Assembly (NCBI RefSeq): GCF_029633865.1
Contig: NC_079223.1
Span: forward strand, 9,123,736 to 9,187,735
Direction: 5' to 3'
DNA from: Lampris incognitus
Lineage: Eukaryota; Chordata; Actinopteri; Lampriformes; Lampridae
DNA: 64,000 nt
The stretch's first letter is position 1. Each line of letters begins with the position of its first letter. The translations under genes were made by a program, and so were the position numbers. The notes below the pieces were generated by a model that ran no database searches, had not been told where the DNA came from, and worked only from the letters and a program-made list of their open reading frames with translations. This document shows positions 34,338 to 45,335 of the stretch, piece after piece.

Positions 34338-37300
34338 TCACTTGCTAAAGCCCTTGATGGTCAAAGGTGCCCGATACCATATATAATCCTGCCACTCAGA
34401 TGCTGCCACCTCCAGGGGAACTCTTGAGACACCAGCAGTAGTCGACAGGGCAATAATTTGATTCTTAACACGGGTTGGCACTTTAAAATCCAATTTAGGT
34501 CGGAACCATCCCACACCGCAATCCCTGTGAGCCAGAACCAAGACTGTAGTGGCCATCAGTCGCACAGGTCTGGCATCAGACAAAAGATCGGCCACAAAAA
34601 GGGTACGAAAGAGCTGCCTCAGGCATGACGAGACCTGAAGACTCTGATCTCCGGCAGCTAAAACAAGCGCTTCCATATTGATCTCGTAGAGCTCTTTGGG
34701 GAGGATGAGGGAGCCGCCCAGCAACAATAGTACACGGGGCACCAGGCTGAGGGAGAAGAGCACTTGCAGCTGCTGCAACACCTCCTCCAGCTCGTGGAGG
34801 GTCTGCTGACACTTCCGCCAGTTCATGTCCACTGACTGCACCGGTCTCCAGCTTACCACCTCTTTATCCTGTATAGTAAATAAACTTGAAATGTAGCGAC
34901 AAGCATCATACAGCACTTAATCTGTGACTTAAAAGAAAATAACGGTACTTTTCGACCTTGGTCTTATTTTCATAGTATTTTTCCATCATTCATTGCATTT
35001 ACGAATTAGGCAGATGTTTTTATCCAAAGCGACTTATCCAATGCGAGTTTCTAAGGACAGGATGTTGTACTGCTGTAAAGCCCCTTCAGGCAAAGTTGTA
35101 ATTTGTGATATTGGGCTACACAAACTTGACCTGACTTATTCCTATCAATTGTTATATTTTACCTACCTGCCATATTGTGGATGTCTTTGAAGACCAGCCA
35201 CAACAGGCCCTCTGCTTCACAACGGCGTCAATACGACATACTAACATACAGGTTACCCCAAGCAGGTCCATTTTATCTAAACCTCTTCTTTGGACATGCA
35301 GGCAAAGTTGATATTTTATTTCTTTAGCCAAAATTAAAAGTAGTTATTTAATACTAGAACTACAACTTGCAGAAACAAGCGACCATACTTACATTCCTAT
35401 TATATGATTTGGATTTGCCACCTGAGACTCACCAATGTAGCCTAAACAAATTTTGTTTGCGCACAGAATAGGTTGAGTACGGTAAGTGTCTGCATACTCA
35501 ATAATCCAGGTAAGAAAATCAAAGTAAGTTGAATCAGTTCATCTGGACACAACGTTTAGTGACAAACATTTCATCACTCATCTAAGTGACCTCTAAAGTC
35601 TCAACTGACTGCAGGTATCCCCACCCTTATAAACAGTACAGTTGCATAACAACCGAAACCAACGATCAGTTACTTATGCAAATAGGCATGGCCATTAAAT
35701 AGAGTTTCAGTGGCCATGTGTACTAATCAGTGTACTCAGCCCCCCCCCCCCAGTACTAGTATTAGTACTGTCCATCCATTATCCAAACCACTTATCCTGT
35801 TCTCAGGGTTGCATGGATGCTGGAGCCTGTCTACTATAGTGTAAACCAGTGGCGATTCCATATGTGGTGGGAATGTCGGAAAAGTTGAGATGTTTCTTTT
35901 TTTAATGTTTTTGGTGGTGTCGTTCTTGGAAAATTTTGGATGTGTGTTTTTTGTGTTAACACTACTGTGGGCTGGTGGGAAATGAAATTTCGTTTCTTTG
36001 TGTATGCAAGTACGTCCAAGAAATGACAAATTGTTCCGGATTCCTGATATTTTCCAAATACTGTGTCTCCGTTGCTTTCAAACCCCAAAAATTGGTCCAC
36101 CCCAAGGATCAGGTCCCCCGGCACAAACAGAGCAATATAGTGTACGCTGTTAAGTGCCAGGAGGATTGCCGTGACTTGTACATCGGGGAAACCAAACAGA
36201 CACTGGTCAAGAGGATGTCACAACACAGGAGAACTAACATGTCAGGCCAGGACTCCGCAGTCTACACCCATCTACAGGCAAGTGGCCACTCTTTCAGGGA
36301 TGAGGATGTGCACATCCTTGATGGGGAGGAACACTGGTTTGAACGGGGAGTTAAAGAGGCCATCTACGTAAAAAGGGAATGACCATCCCTGAACTGGGGG
36401 GGGGCGCAATGAGTACATCTGTCACCAATCTTACAATGCTGCGATTGCAACTATTCCCAAATCCTCTGTGAATAGTACACATGGCCATTGAAACGCTACT
36501 TAATAGCTCCGGTATTTAAATATTTTGGTAACACTTTAGTATGGGGAACATAAAAAAACTTAATTACTAGTGAATTAGTAATGATCAAGATGTCACTTTA
36601 GTATGGGGAACATATTCTAAGTAACGAAAACTTAATTTACAGTAATTTAACACTATTAACACTTGTAGTTTTGTGTGTTGTTATGTAAGAACAGACCATA
36701 TTCATTAAGTGCTAGTAAGGGAGAATAACTCTTCTTGTGGTACTACCACCTTATAAAGTCCATACTAAGCAAAGCATATTGAGATGGTACTACTAATAAG
36801 TAATAATTCTGAGGTTATAGAGGGAAAACTCATAGTTAATGGTTGTATAATAAGGCCATGCAGAATAAGGCATTAATGAGTACGTAATAATGACCAATTA
36901 AGAGCCAATATGTTGCTAATTTGCATGCTAATAAGCACCTAATTAACAGTGACTACGTTCCCCATACTAAAGTGTTACCAATATTTTCTGTCAATTTCAG
37001 CTAATCAAGTTTATCTTTCAACTTTTTTCATTTACAAATAAGAGGTTTAGTTAAAATGGAGTTGTTTGAATTAAATCGAACCTGTAGTGGTTATATGGCT
37101 ACATAATTCCCCTTATTGAGCTGGTAGGAACGTTTGTTTACAGCTGCTGTTTTCTCGGTTCGGGTTTACAGCGACACACTTCCGCTGCGCGGGTTTTTGT
37201 CGTTGTTATGGCGGAAGGAATAAACGGCGCACGTTGTGTAGCCGAAAGATTGAGCTCCTCCACAAACCAATATTCTGTACCGACATTGTGAAGCAGTCTA

Positions 37301-40300
37301 TAGCATAATCTTTCTGAATAATGAAAAACACTATGAGAATAAGACCCAGGTTAATCAATCAACTGGTATAATAATGATAATTAAATGTAACCGGTTATTT
37401 TCTTGCCCGGTGCGGGATTCGATACGAGTGTACTGCACCACAAGGCGGCACCACTAACCGCTCGGCTAAAGGGTTATTAGGAGTTTACATAAATTTGTAT
37501 AGCGCTTTTCTATACAAAGGTATATACTTTTTTGGGATGTTCCTTTAATATTAGGTGTGTGTAGATCCCCCCCCCCCCCCGGTGGATCGACTGACCTGAA
37601 GTGAAGCCTGCTGTTTCTTCTGGAAGTGCACCAGTTGGTCGTAGGTCATGGGCAGCTGTTGTCTCTGATACAGGACGCACTTGAGGATCTCGCTGACGAA
37701 GCGGCAGCAGCCGTCCTGAGTGACGGCGCCGGGGAAGACCACGTCCACGCGGCCCTCCTCCCGGGCAGACCGGATCACCTCCTCGTCACTGACCTCAGCC
37801 CTGCCACGCTTGGCGGCAGTTAACGAGGGCATCTGCAAATCCTCCGGACAGTCGCCGTCTTCTTCGGCAGCGTTATCTGGCAAAGTCGAGCGAAAGCGTT
37901 AGCCGACTTAGCGCCGTACCCCCCCGCCCCCTCCGGATGACGCCACGTCAACCTTTTCCGATTTAATCATTTTTAACCGGAAGAAGATGGCGGCGGTCTA
38001 AGGAGGCGGATGTGAACTCCGTCGGACAAATTTGAGGTTTTGCGGTATGACAACCTGAATATTTGGATTTTTAGGTCGTGGAATGAACACATAAGTGAAG
38101 GGTTATCTTTGCAATTGGTACCGGGCATAGCTATCAGGGGAAATAAGACAGTATTTTGAAGGGGGAAAAAAAGCGCGGCGCTAAAAGTTTGAATCCAAAT
38201 TAGCCGTTAGCTAAAATGTCTACCAATCCTAATGCTAACGTGAGTGACACTGAAACGTCCATGGAGTTGAATGTACCAGGTACGGAAAGAATGGTGCTTA
38301 ATAACTCAGAGGGCCCTGTCGGTATCTTGTCTGCCCCACCTGCTGACTCTCCCTTCGAACCCGTCACCAAAAGGAAGAAGCGGGGGGGGGGGGTAACGGT
38401 AATGATCGCAGCAACAACGGCCGGCGCAGACATCTTGGCGGCAATCCGGATGCTCTCTAGCAAACACGACGAGACGGCACGCAAGATCTCAGTGATTGAA
38501 ATGACAACAGGTGCCATTTCTAAACGCGCCGAGAAACTGTCCTCTATAGCGGAACAACTTGTAACCGACATAAAGAAATTCTGGAGCACACGGAGTCAGA
38601 AATTGAAGATTTAAAAAAGAAAACCGTGTAGGGGTTATGGGGCTACATAATTCCCCTTATTGAGCTGGTAGGAACGTTGGTTTACAGCTGCTGTTTCCTC
38701 GGTTCGGGTTTACAGTGACACACTTCCGCTGCGCGGGTTTTTGTTGTCGTGGTAATGGTGGAAGGAATAAACGGTGCACGTTGTGTAGCCGAAAGAGAAA
38801 GTTGTCACGACTCCTGCTTGAGCACCTCTACAACCGCATCTTAAGGGCATCCAAAGGAGCTGAATCAAGTGCAACTGGAGAATGAGAGCATTCACGGACA
38901 TCTTAAGGGCAGGAGTCGCTGAATGTAAACGCCACAGTTGGAGATGGGCTTTGAAACTACGCGGGCTGAAAGGGGAAACCAACGAAAAATGTCAGAAAAA
39001 CGGTGACTGATGTTGTCGGAAACGTTGCTCCCGGGCTTCAAGAATATCCGGAGGAGGGGGTTGACACTGCCCATCGTCTTGGCCCAAGATGAAAGGATGG
39101 ATCCCACAGGTCTATCATCATCTTGTTTGCACTCCGCCGTGCTGCGTGGAAGAGCGCCAAAGGCTGCAAGTGTTTGCCGGATAACAAACTGCGGCTCACA
39201 GAGGCACCGAGTCCTGAAGACAGTCGCAAGAGAGAAGCTCTGCCCCCCCCTGTTAAAAAGCAAGAGAGGAAAGGGGAAAAGCTTCCTTCCGTGGCCCTTT
39301 TGCTCTGATCGATGGAGAGAAAAAAAATTGACCACTTGGACATTTAATGACTTTTGATACACTCCATGGACTTTTAGGCTCGCACGCTTGGTTGGATTGA
39401 GATGCTCACATTTAATAACTCTGTTGAGCAATTCCCCTCACTCTCTCGACCGGAGAATTAACTCAAGTGCACCTACTGAAAACAAAGTTTAAAATCCGAA
39501 CTGTGGACTTTGGTTGGCTGCAGAGCGGGCCGTCCTCCACGTCAAGAAATACCCGGTAAAGAAACCTTATATTATATTGTCTTCATGATACTATATTTCT
39601 ATTCATCTACTATATTTCTATACATGCTGCATTTCTTTACAAGGGTTAGCCAAGTTAAATTGCCATATATTGTATACTGTATTGAGTCATTGTATTTGGT
39701 CACCATATCCTACTGGTTGTCTATTACTCCCTCTTTCAAATGAGACTAAAACACCTTAAAGTTCTAGTTACCTGTTTACGTAAGAGCTTGTATTTTTATT
39801 TATTTATTTAATGGACTTTAAGTTAAATTCTCTATCAGTTATGTCATTGAATGTCAGGGGTATACGTGATGCTGTGAAGAAGGAAGCCACCTTTTTACTT
39901 TGTAAAAGAAGTGAGGCCGACTTAACACTTCTCCAGGAAACACATTCATGTGAGTCAGATGTACAATTTTGGAAGGGGCAGTGGGGAAATTGAATTAACT
40001 GTAGTCATGGTACCAATCACTACTAGAATCTCAATCTTCCTGCATAGATTTAAAGGGGATATTCTTGGGGTGGTTCCTTCAAACAATAGCAGATGGATTG
40101 CAATAACGCTTAAACAAGATAATTCAATTTTCATTGTTTGTAATTTTATGGTCACAACTGTCATTCCTCCAACAAGGTGCTTTTTTGAGATGATTTCTAA
40201 ACTCATTGAACTCTTATATAAATATCCAGACTCTTATTTAATTTTATGTGGGGACTTTAATGAATGTGCTGATGATGCGAGGGATAGGTTTCCTCCAAAA

Positions 40301-43300
40301 ATTTGTCATGGTCTTCAAAGAAGTAGTTTTGTTTTGAAACTGTTCTGATCTCTCTCCGACTGATGCGTGGCGCTTTTTAAATCCTGATATACAGGATTTT
40401 ACTTGGTCTAATAAGAATTTGTTCTCTCGGTCCAGGATTGACCTATTTTTAATCTCATCACCTGTTCTTCATCTTGTAAAAGATGTCTCATTCTTTTACT
40501 CCGTTGTCAGATCATAAGCAAATTATTCTAAAGCTTGGTGGCCTACAGGATACTCCAAAATTAAGAGGTTACTGGAAACTCAACAATGTCCTTCTTAAAG
40601 ACAGCCCCTTTAATGACAGTGTTAAAAAGTTAGTTAATTAAATATTTATTGATAACACAAATTGTGAATATAAACAAAAATGGGAATATTTTAAGTACAT
40701 GATTAGAGGTGTTGTTATAGAGAAGTAAAGAGTTAAACGCCCTTAAAAGTAAAACAGAGTCTAATTAGACAGAATAAAAGTCCTCTTATCTAAGACTAGC
40801 ATATCTACTGAAGGGGAACTGGAATTGAAGGAGATTCAACTAAAAATAGATCAAATTTATCTTGATTTGGCCAAGGGTGCATTTATAAGATCCAGAACCA
40901 AATGGCTAGAGGACGGGGAGACAAACTCTAGCTACTTTTTTTGCTCTTGAAAAAAGAAATGGCACAAGAAAGTCACTAGCTGCTCTTCATATTAATGGAA
41001 CTCAGTGTACAGACCCAAAATTAATTTCCAATTTTGTCTCTTCCTTTTATGGGAACCTGTATATGTCTGAATTCAATGACTGTTCCTGTGGAAGTTTTAT
41101 CAGTAAGATAAGAAAACATATTGATGAGGACTAAATACTCTGTGATTCTGATCTGACAGTAAACGAAATTAAAACAGCTCCTTTCTCATTGAAAAAAGGA
41201 AAATCAGTATTGATGGTCTTTCAGTTGAATTTTATGTTCATTTTTGGGACCTCATTCAAAACCCATTATTTTGTATGTACAAAGAATGTATTGATCTGAG
41301 AGAGATGAGCACAACTATGAAACAAGGTATTATTTCCCTTATCCCAAAACCGGATAAACACACTTTGTTAATAGATAATTGGCTATTGATTATAAAATGT
41401 TGGCCTTGGCTTATGCGAACAGACTAAAGACAGGGCTTAATCATATTGCTGCTGAAACACAGTCCGGTTTTATTAAAAGCTGGCATATTAGCAATAATAG
41501 ACTTATCTTAGATTTATTGGACTATGCAGAGTCAGTACATTCAAAAGCTTTTATTCTTTTTTTTTAGATTTTTACAAAGCCTTTGATACTATTGAACATA
41601 AGTTTCTTTTAGAATGTCTTCAGTTGCTTGGCTTTGGGAAAACTTTTATAGGTACCATTGATAATGTTTTATAAAGATATCAATAGCTCTGTGGTTATCA
41701 ACTTCAACACCTCCCATAGATTTGATATAAAACGTGGTGTCCGTCAAGGTTGCCTGATTTCACCCTTTTTATTTATTTTAGTTGTTGAATCATTATCCCT
41801 AAATATTGTACATCCAGAGTTTAAAGGCATGTCTATATTTAATAGGGAAATAAGAATTTCACAACTAGCTGACGACACAACTATTTTATTAAGAGATAAA
41901 GAGTTGCAGAAACCTATAAACCTAGTTGAACAGTTTTCACTAGCTTCAGGTTTGAAACTCAATGAATCTAAATGTGAGTTATTGCCCATACATGATTGTG
42001 AAGACCCATTAACATTTTTACTGGAACTCACATTTGGAATAAATTAACTGGCAGGAAACATGGCTTTTACCTTATACGTTTTGTATTCCTAACAAAGTCA
42101 AAGAAGTTCACTTTGAAATCTTACACAAAATCTATCCAGTGAAATGTATAATCTCCAGATATGTGGATGTCGACAACTCTTGTTCTTTTTGTGGACATGC
42201 TGACGAAACGTCGATCCATTTATTTTTTCAGTGTAAAATAACAATGAAATTTTGGTCTGATTTAAACTCTCATGTTTTCAATATCACTCATGTTACTCGT
42301 TGTTTTACTCTTAAAGGTGTAATCTGTTACTATGACGATATGAGTAACAAATCTCTGAAACATTTTTTTTTTTATTGGGGAAATTCTTTATTCATGAACA
42401 GAGGTTTTCAGGTTCACGACCTTCACGACCTCACCATCCCACCTCAGCTCGTCCGGACCGTCACAGCCTCACGGTCCTTCACGATCTCAATTCGTGCCCC
42501 CTTCCTTTGCGAAGGACGTCCCCGGCCGGACCGTCACAGCCGGGGCGCGAACTCGTGTCTCCCACACGACGAGCGACAACGTTAACCAGTAGACTAAAGG
42601 TTCCGACCCCTTAGCCATGGGCTACCGAGCCTATTCATCCGTGATCGTTACATTATATTGGCATTTTAGTATTATTATTTTGTGTTGTTATCAGCTCTCC
42701 TGTATCGTTTTTTTTTTGTACCTGACGTATTATATTGTAACGTGCATGGATAAGAAGACACGCTGGCCGCTAGGTGGCGGGTCTGACCCTTTAGTCTAGC
42801 GGTTAGCGATGCCTCCTGCGGTGCGGGCGATACGGGTTCGCTTCCCGGCCGCGGCAGTTCCTGTGGTTGCGTTGCCCCCCGAATTCGCTACATTGGTGTC
42901 AGAAGTGGGATGGAGCCACCGTAAGGCCATCGGAAGCGTATGCGCCCTGAGGCGTGAAGGAGCTGATTCCCGAAGGAGGGGGGGGTAGTGTAACGTGCAT
43001 GGATAAGAAGACACGCTGGCCGCTAGGTGGCGGGTCTGACCCTTTAGTCGAGCGGTTAGCGCCGTCTCCTGCGGTGCGGGCGATACGGGTTCGCTTCCCG
43101 GTCGCGGCAGTTCCTGTGGTTGCGTTGTCCCCCGAATTCGCTACAATATACATTTTGTTATATTAAAAAAAAATCTTTTACCCGTAAACCCCAATCTTGA
43201 CCTAACGTTGAATCCTAATCTAATGTTAACCCCCCGGCTGAAATGATGTACAGAAAGGCAGTCAAAAGAGTGCAGAGATCATTTCTAGGCAGGCAGAAAA

Positions 43301-43771
43301 TCAAGGTAACTCCCGAAATTGGCCCGAGTGACGTAACCCATAAAGCCAAGTAACGCTGGTCCTGCTATTGACCCGGGCCTACTTACCAGCCGCGGGGGGT
43401 GTCGGGGACACGGCGGCGTTTTCCTTGTCCTCCGAGCTCCCCGTGTTACATTGTCTCGACTTGGGCAAATGTTCCGACAAGCCAGCTTCTTCGTCGGGCG
43501 TGTTTGGTGCGTTTAGAGACAAGCTTGTTTCCGGAGTCGAGAGCTGTTCGGCCGAACCGGTGGGCGACCGGTGCGAGTGTGTGCCGGCGTCGCTATTGGA
43601 GCGTGTGTGGCGAAAAGACAGTCTTTCACACCGCGTATCCGCTTCGTTGCGTGAGACGACGTCGTTCTCTGGCGAAGAGGCGATAGGCATTCTCCCCCGG
43701 GGGTCCACTCTGTCGGTACGCGTTGTGTTTTCCGAGACCGCCGACGAACGATTGAAATCCGCTTCCGCCAT
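34338..43771 (-). CDS. MAD2L1BP: MAD2L1-binding protein (p31comet), three coding exons
   Basis: p31comet has a HORMA-like fold, binds closed MAD2 and works with TRIP13 to silence the spindle checkpoint. Exons on the minus strand: 43771-43387 (128 codons plus 1 base), 37876-37596, 34868-34338; acceptor and donor phases join as P-A-A-D-N-A-A-E-E, giving about 398 residues. Exon 2 carries VVFPGAVTQDGCCRFVSEIL and LYQRQQLPMTYDQLVHF. Exon 3 carries LVPRVLLLLGGSLILPKELY, CGVGWFRPKLDFKVPT and the ending WQDYIWYRAPLTIKGFSK, all close to human p31comet. The N-terminal exon is long, Ser/Thr-rich and not recognisable; its assignment rests on splice phase and position. Intron 1 (5.5 kb) holds an antisense Tx1 LINE; intron 2 holds a Penelope-like copy, a MITE and two solo LTRs. 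Confidence 0.92.
34990..35050 (-). mobile_element. UnaL2-type LINE tail fragment
   Basis: GATGTTTTTATCCAAAGCGAC with flanking TTGCATTTACG is the complement of the L2 3' stem-loop and TGTAA-like tail. In MAD2L1BP intron 2; 35051-35514 shows nothing recognisable. Confidence 0.5.
35515..36490 (+). mobile_element. Penelope-like element, GIY-YIG end (copy A)
   Basis: Frame 35975-36382 encodes the C-terminal GIY-YIG endonuclease: [40 protein letters not shown], and [19 protein letters not shown]. The left terminus (GTTGAATCAGTTCATCTGGA) is the inverted form of the terminus seen at the right of copies B and C. A SINE-tail piece (35765-35830) and the 3' tail of the 54035-type element (35840-36050) are inserted. 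The RT part is missing. Confidence 0.8.
36527..36979. mobile_element. MITE with perfect terminal inverted repeats and 8-bp target duplication
   Basis: Ends GGTAACACTTTAGTATGGGG and its exact complement, with an intact AATATTTT duplication (36519-36526, 36980-36987). An internal second CACTTTAGTATGGGGAACAT lies near the left end. 453 bp, non-coding. The 8-bp duplication suggests a hAT-, P- or Merlin-like transposase as mover. Confidence 0.85.
37083..37264. mobile_element. Solo LTR, family A (fossil)
   Basis: 182 bp from TGTAGTGGTTAT to CTCCTCCACA with a 4-bp AACC duplication on both sides. Carries GGAATAAACGG (AATAAA). Same family as 38627-38832. Confidence 0.8.
37386..37489 (-). mobile_element. 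104-bp solo-LTR-like insert with tRNA-like module
   Basis: Minus strand runs from TGTAAACTCC to CCGGTTACA, flanked by TAAA on both sides. Inside, the minus strand reads CCCTTTAGCCGAGCGGTTAG (A-box-like) and TATCGAATCCCG (B-box-like), the same layout as in the LTRs of the TRIM-like element at 42736. Confidence 0.6.
38627..38832. mobile_element. Solo LTR, family A (fossil), inside LINE ORF1
   Basis: 206 bp from TGTAGGGGTTATGGGG to CACCTCTACA with a 4-bp ACCG duplication (38623-38626, 38833-38836). Closely matches 37083-37264. Confidence 0.8.
42396..42631 (-). mobile_element. SINE-like insert with tRNA-like head
   Basis: 236 bp flanked by a 7-bp TATTCAT duplication (42389-42395, 42632-42638), inserted in the LINE ORF2 end. 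The minus strand begins GGCTCGGTAGCCCATGGCTA and contains CCTTTAGTCTACTGGTTAAC (A-box-like) and GAGTTCGCGCCCC (B-box-like), then repeated GCTGTGACGGTCCGG motifs. Most easily a tRNA-derived SINE, but no A-rich tail is seen. Confidence 0.55.
42736..43145 (+). mobile_element. TRIM-like miniature LTR retrotransposon with tRNA-like LTRs
   Basis: LTRs 42736-42892 and 42989-43145 (157 bp each, TGTAACG...CGCTACA, about six differences) flank a 96-bp interior. The primer site TGGTGTCAGAAGTGGGAT (42894-42911) starts one base after LTR1 and is the exact complement of the vertebrate tRNA-Leu(CAA) 3' end plus CCA as I recall it. A purine tract (GAAGGAGGGGGGGG, 42972-42985) lies before LTR2. Target duplication ATAT. 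No coding capacity. Each LTR holds TAGTCTAGCGGTTAGCG or a near copy (A-box-like), GGTTCGCTTCC (B-box-like, 10 of 11) and a T-arm-like CGGG-TTCGCTT-CCCG hairpin. Looks whole as a non-autonomous unit; recent on a LINE time scale. Confidence 0.85.
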
Positions 43772-44693
43772 GGTTTCGAAATTTGTTCGGCCCCCCCCCC
43801 GCGGTGCATCATGGGAAAGCGGGATCAGTCTCAATCCGAGTTACGGCCGCTTTTATAACCCACCCCACTACTTCCCGAGCTCGTTTTTTTTTTAACGTAG
43901 TAATACGGTAAAGACATGACGTGTCATAATTGATTATATTTTTGTACGTTTAGTGTGATTCACTCGGTTTACTAATTTAACAGATTGCTTCTATGAGATT
44001 ATGAAGGGAAGAATTAAGCGCCTATAGCGGGTTTCCCATTGAGACGGCGCCACTGCGGCCGTTCAATTACTGTACGTCGATGGCGCAAGCGGGTGGAGCT
44101 AGTGCAGGTTAAACCACGTAGGGTCACATTAAAAACACATATTTAGGCATTTTAAAATCGCTTTATTTGGCAGTTTTACAGTGGGATCACGCGGAATTTG
44201 ATTTGAACTGCTCAAACACTACACTTACACGCAGGATTAACACACTGTGCAGGAGGAGGCTGCAGGATAAGACGTCATTGAACCACGCAAAGAGGGGTGA
44301 AAACGTTGGAGCCAAACAGCCATTCACTATTAATATCGTGTTCCCAAAACAAGCAAATAAACGCGAGGTTATCCCCCCCCCCGGTTTTCAGTTTTCCACT
44401 CAGGAGACTTGTAGTTAGAGTGTTGGCTGTACCCGCCCGCCCGCCCGCAGCGGGTCAGCGGCGCCTGTCATGCAGCGCACTCAACGACAGCGCGCAGGTG
44501 AGAGAATAAAGTAATTACGCTTAATGGGAAACGCTGGGCGATGACACTTAGTGCTGGAGGACAGGAGCTTTTTTTCTTTTCTTTTTTTTTTCTTGTATGT
44601 TTTAAGACTCACGTCGGTGAATTGACCGTGAAGACAAACAGTTATTGGTGATCTTTTTTTTTAAAAATTATTTTTATTTTAATTTGGCCAACT
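43772..44693. promoter_or_regulatory. Probable shared promoter of MAD2L1BP and the kinesin gene
   Basis: About 920 bp between divergent start codons. GC-rich parts (GCGGTGCATCATGGGAAAGC near 43800 and a CCCGC-rich run near 44430-44460) and no other gene. Bidirectional use is inferred from geometry only. Confidence 0.45.
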
Positions 44694-45285
44694 ATGGCCC
44701 CAGTGCGCGTGGCGGTCCGAGTCCGACCATTGACCAAAAGGTAGGCTACATGTGTTCTCTCTCTCTCTCAATTCAATGATGCTTTATTGGCATGACTGCA
44801 TTAATTACAATATTGCCAAAGCAGGTGACAGCAAAACAGGTCAACAGAGTACCAAACAAACAAACAGACAAAACAGAAAAAGGAATAGATAGACCTGGCA
44901 GAAACATACAACAGCACTTGAACAGGAACTGACAGTGTTGTGGTCACTCACAGACCCTTAGGCTATGGCATTGTGACACATATTGTGCCGTAATGTGTGC
45001 ACTTTGGCCCTCTCCTAAAATAAGTGGCCATTGCTCTTTCTCATTCAGGAGTGGAACATTTGGAATCTGGTTTTCAAATTTCCCCTGGTGTTTTTTGCTT
45101 GTGTTCTGGGGTTTCTCACAATTTAGCAGGAAGTGCATCTCTGTCTCCACCTCCCCTGCCATACAGGGACCACATATTCTTTGCTCTTTTGGTAGCCAAG
45201 ATTTTTTGTGTCTGCCCTTTTCAATGGCTAGGACTGTGATCACTGAGCCTGTACTTGTACCTGTACACACACTCTCTCCCCCTCA

Positions 45286-45335
<50 letters not shown>

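Larger units (their letters stand above)
37960..43170 (+). mobile_element. Tx1-type L1 LINE, near full length but dead, antisense in MAD2L1BP intron 1
   Basis: Starts near AAGAAGATGGCGGCGG (37981; YY1-like start). ORF1 begins at 38216 (MSTNPNANVSDTETSMELNV, then a coiled-coil-like region) and continues past a solo LTR with HRLG.. and ALRRAAWKSAKGCKCLPDNK. ORF2 starts at 39811 with the APE endonuclease (SLNVRGIRDAVKK, LLQETHS, CGDFNEC), the RT follows (TQSGFIKSWHISNN, DIKRGVRQGCLISPFLF, ISQLADDTTILLRD), and a C-terminal zinc knuckle (SCSFCGHADETSIHLFFQC) ends about 42380. Poly(A) at 43165. Frameshifts and stops in both ORFs make it inactive. Later insertions: solo LTR 38627-38832, SINE-like 42396-42631, TRIM-like 42736-43145. 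Confidence 0.88.

Noticed and set aside
37083-38832. One LTR element with two LTRs
   Set aside because: Each LTR has its own different 4-bp duplication and the interior is LINE and host sequence.
38892-39431. 179-codon minus-strand frame
   Set aside because: Antisense shadow of Tx1 LINE ORF1.
42790-42860. A functional tRNA gene
   Set aside because: A and B boxes and a T-arm are visible, but there is no full acceptor stem and the stretch lies inside both LTRs of one element.
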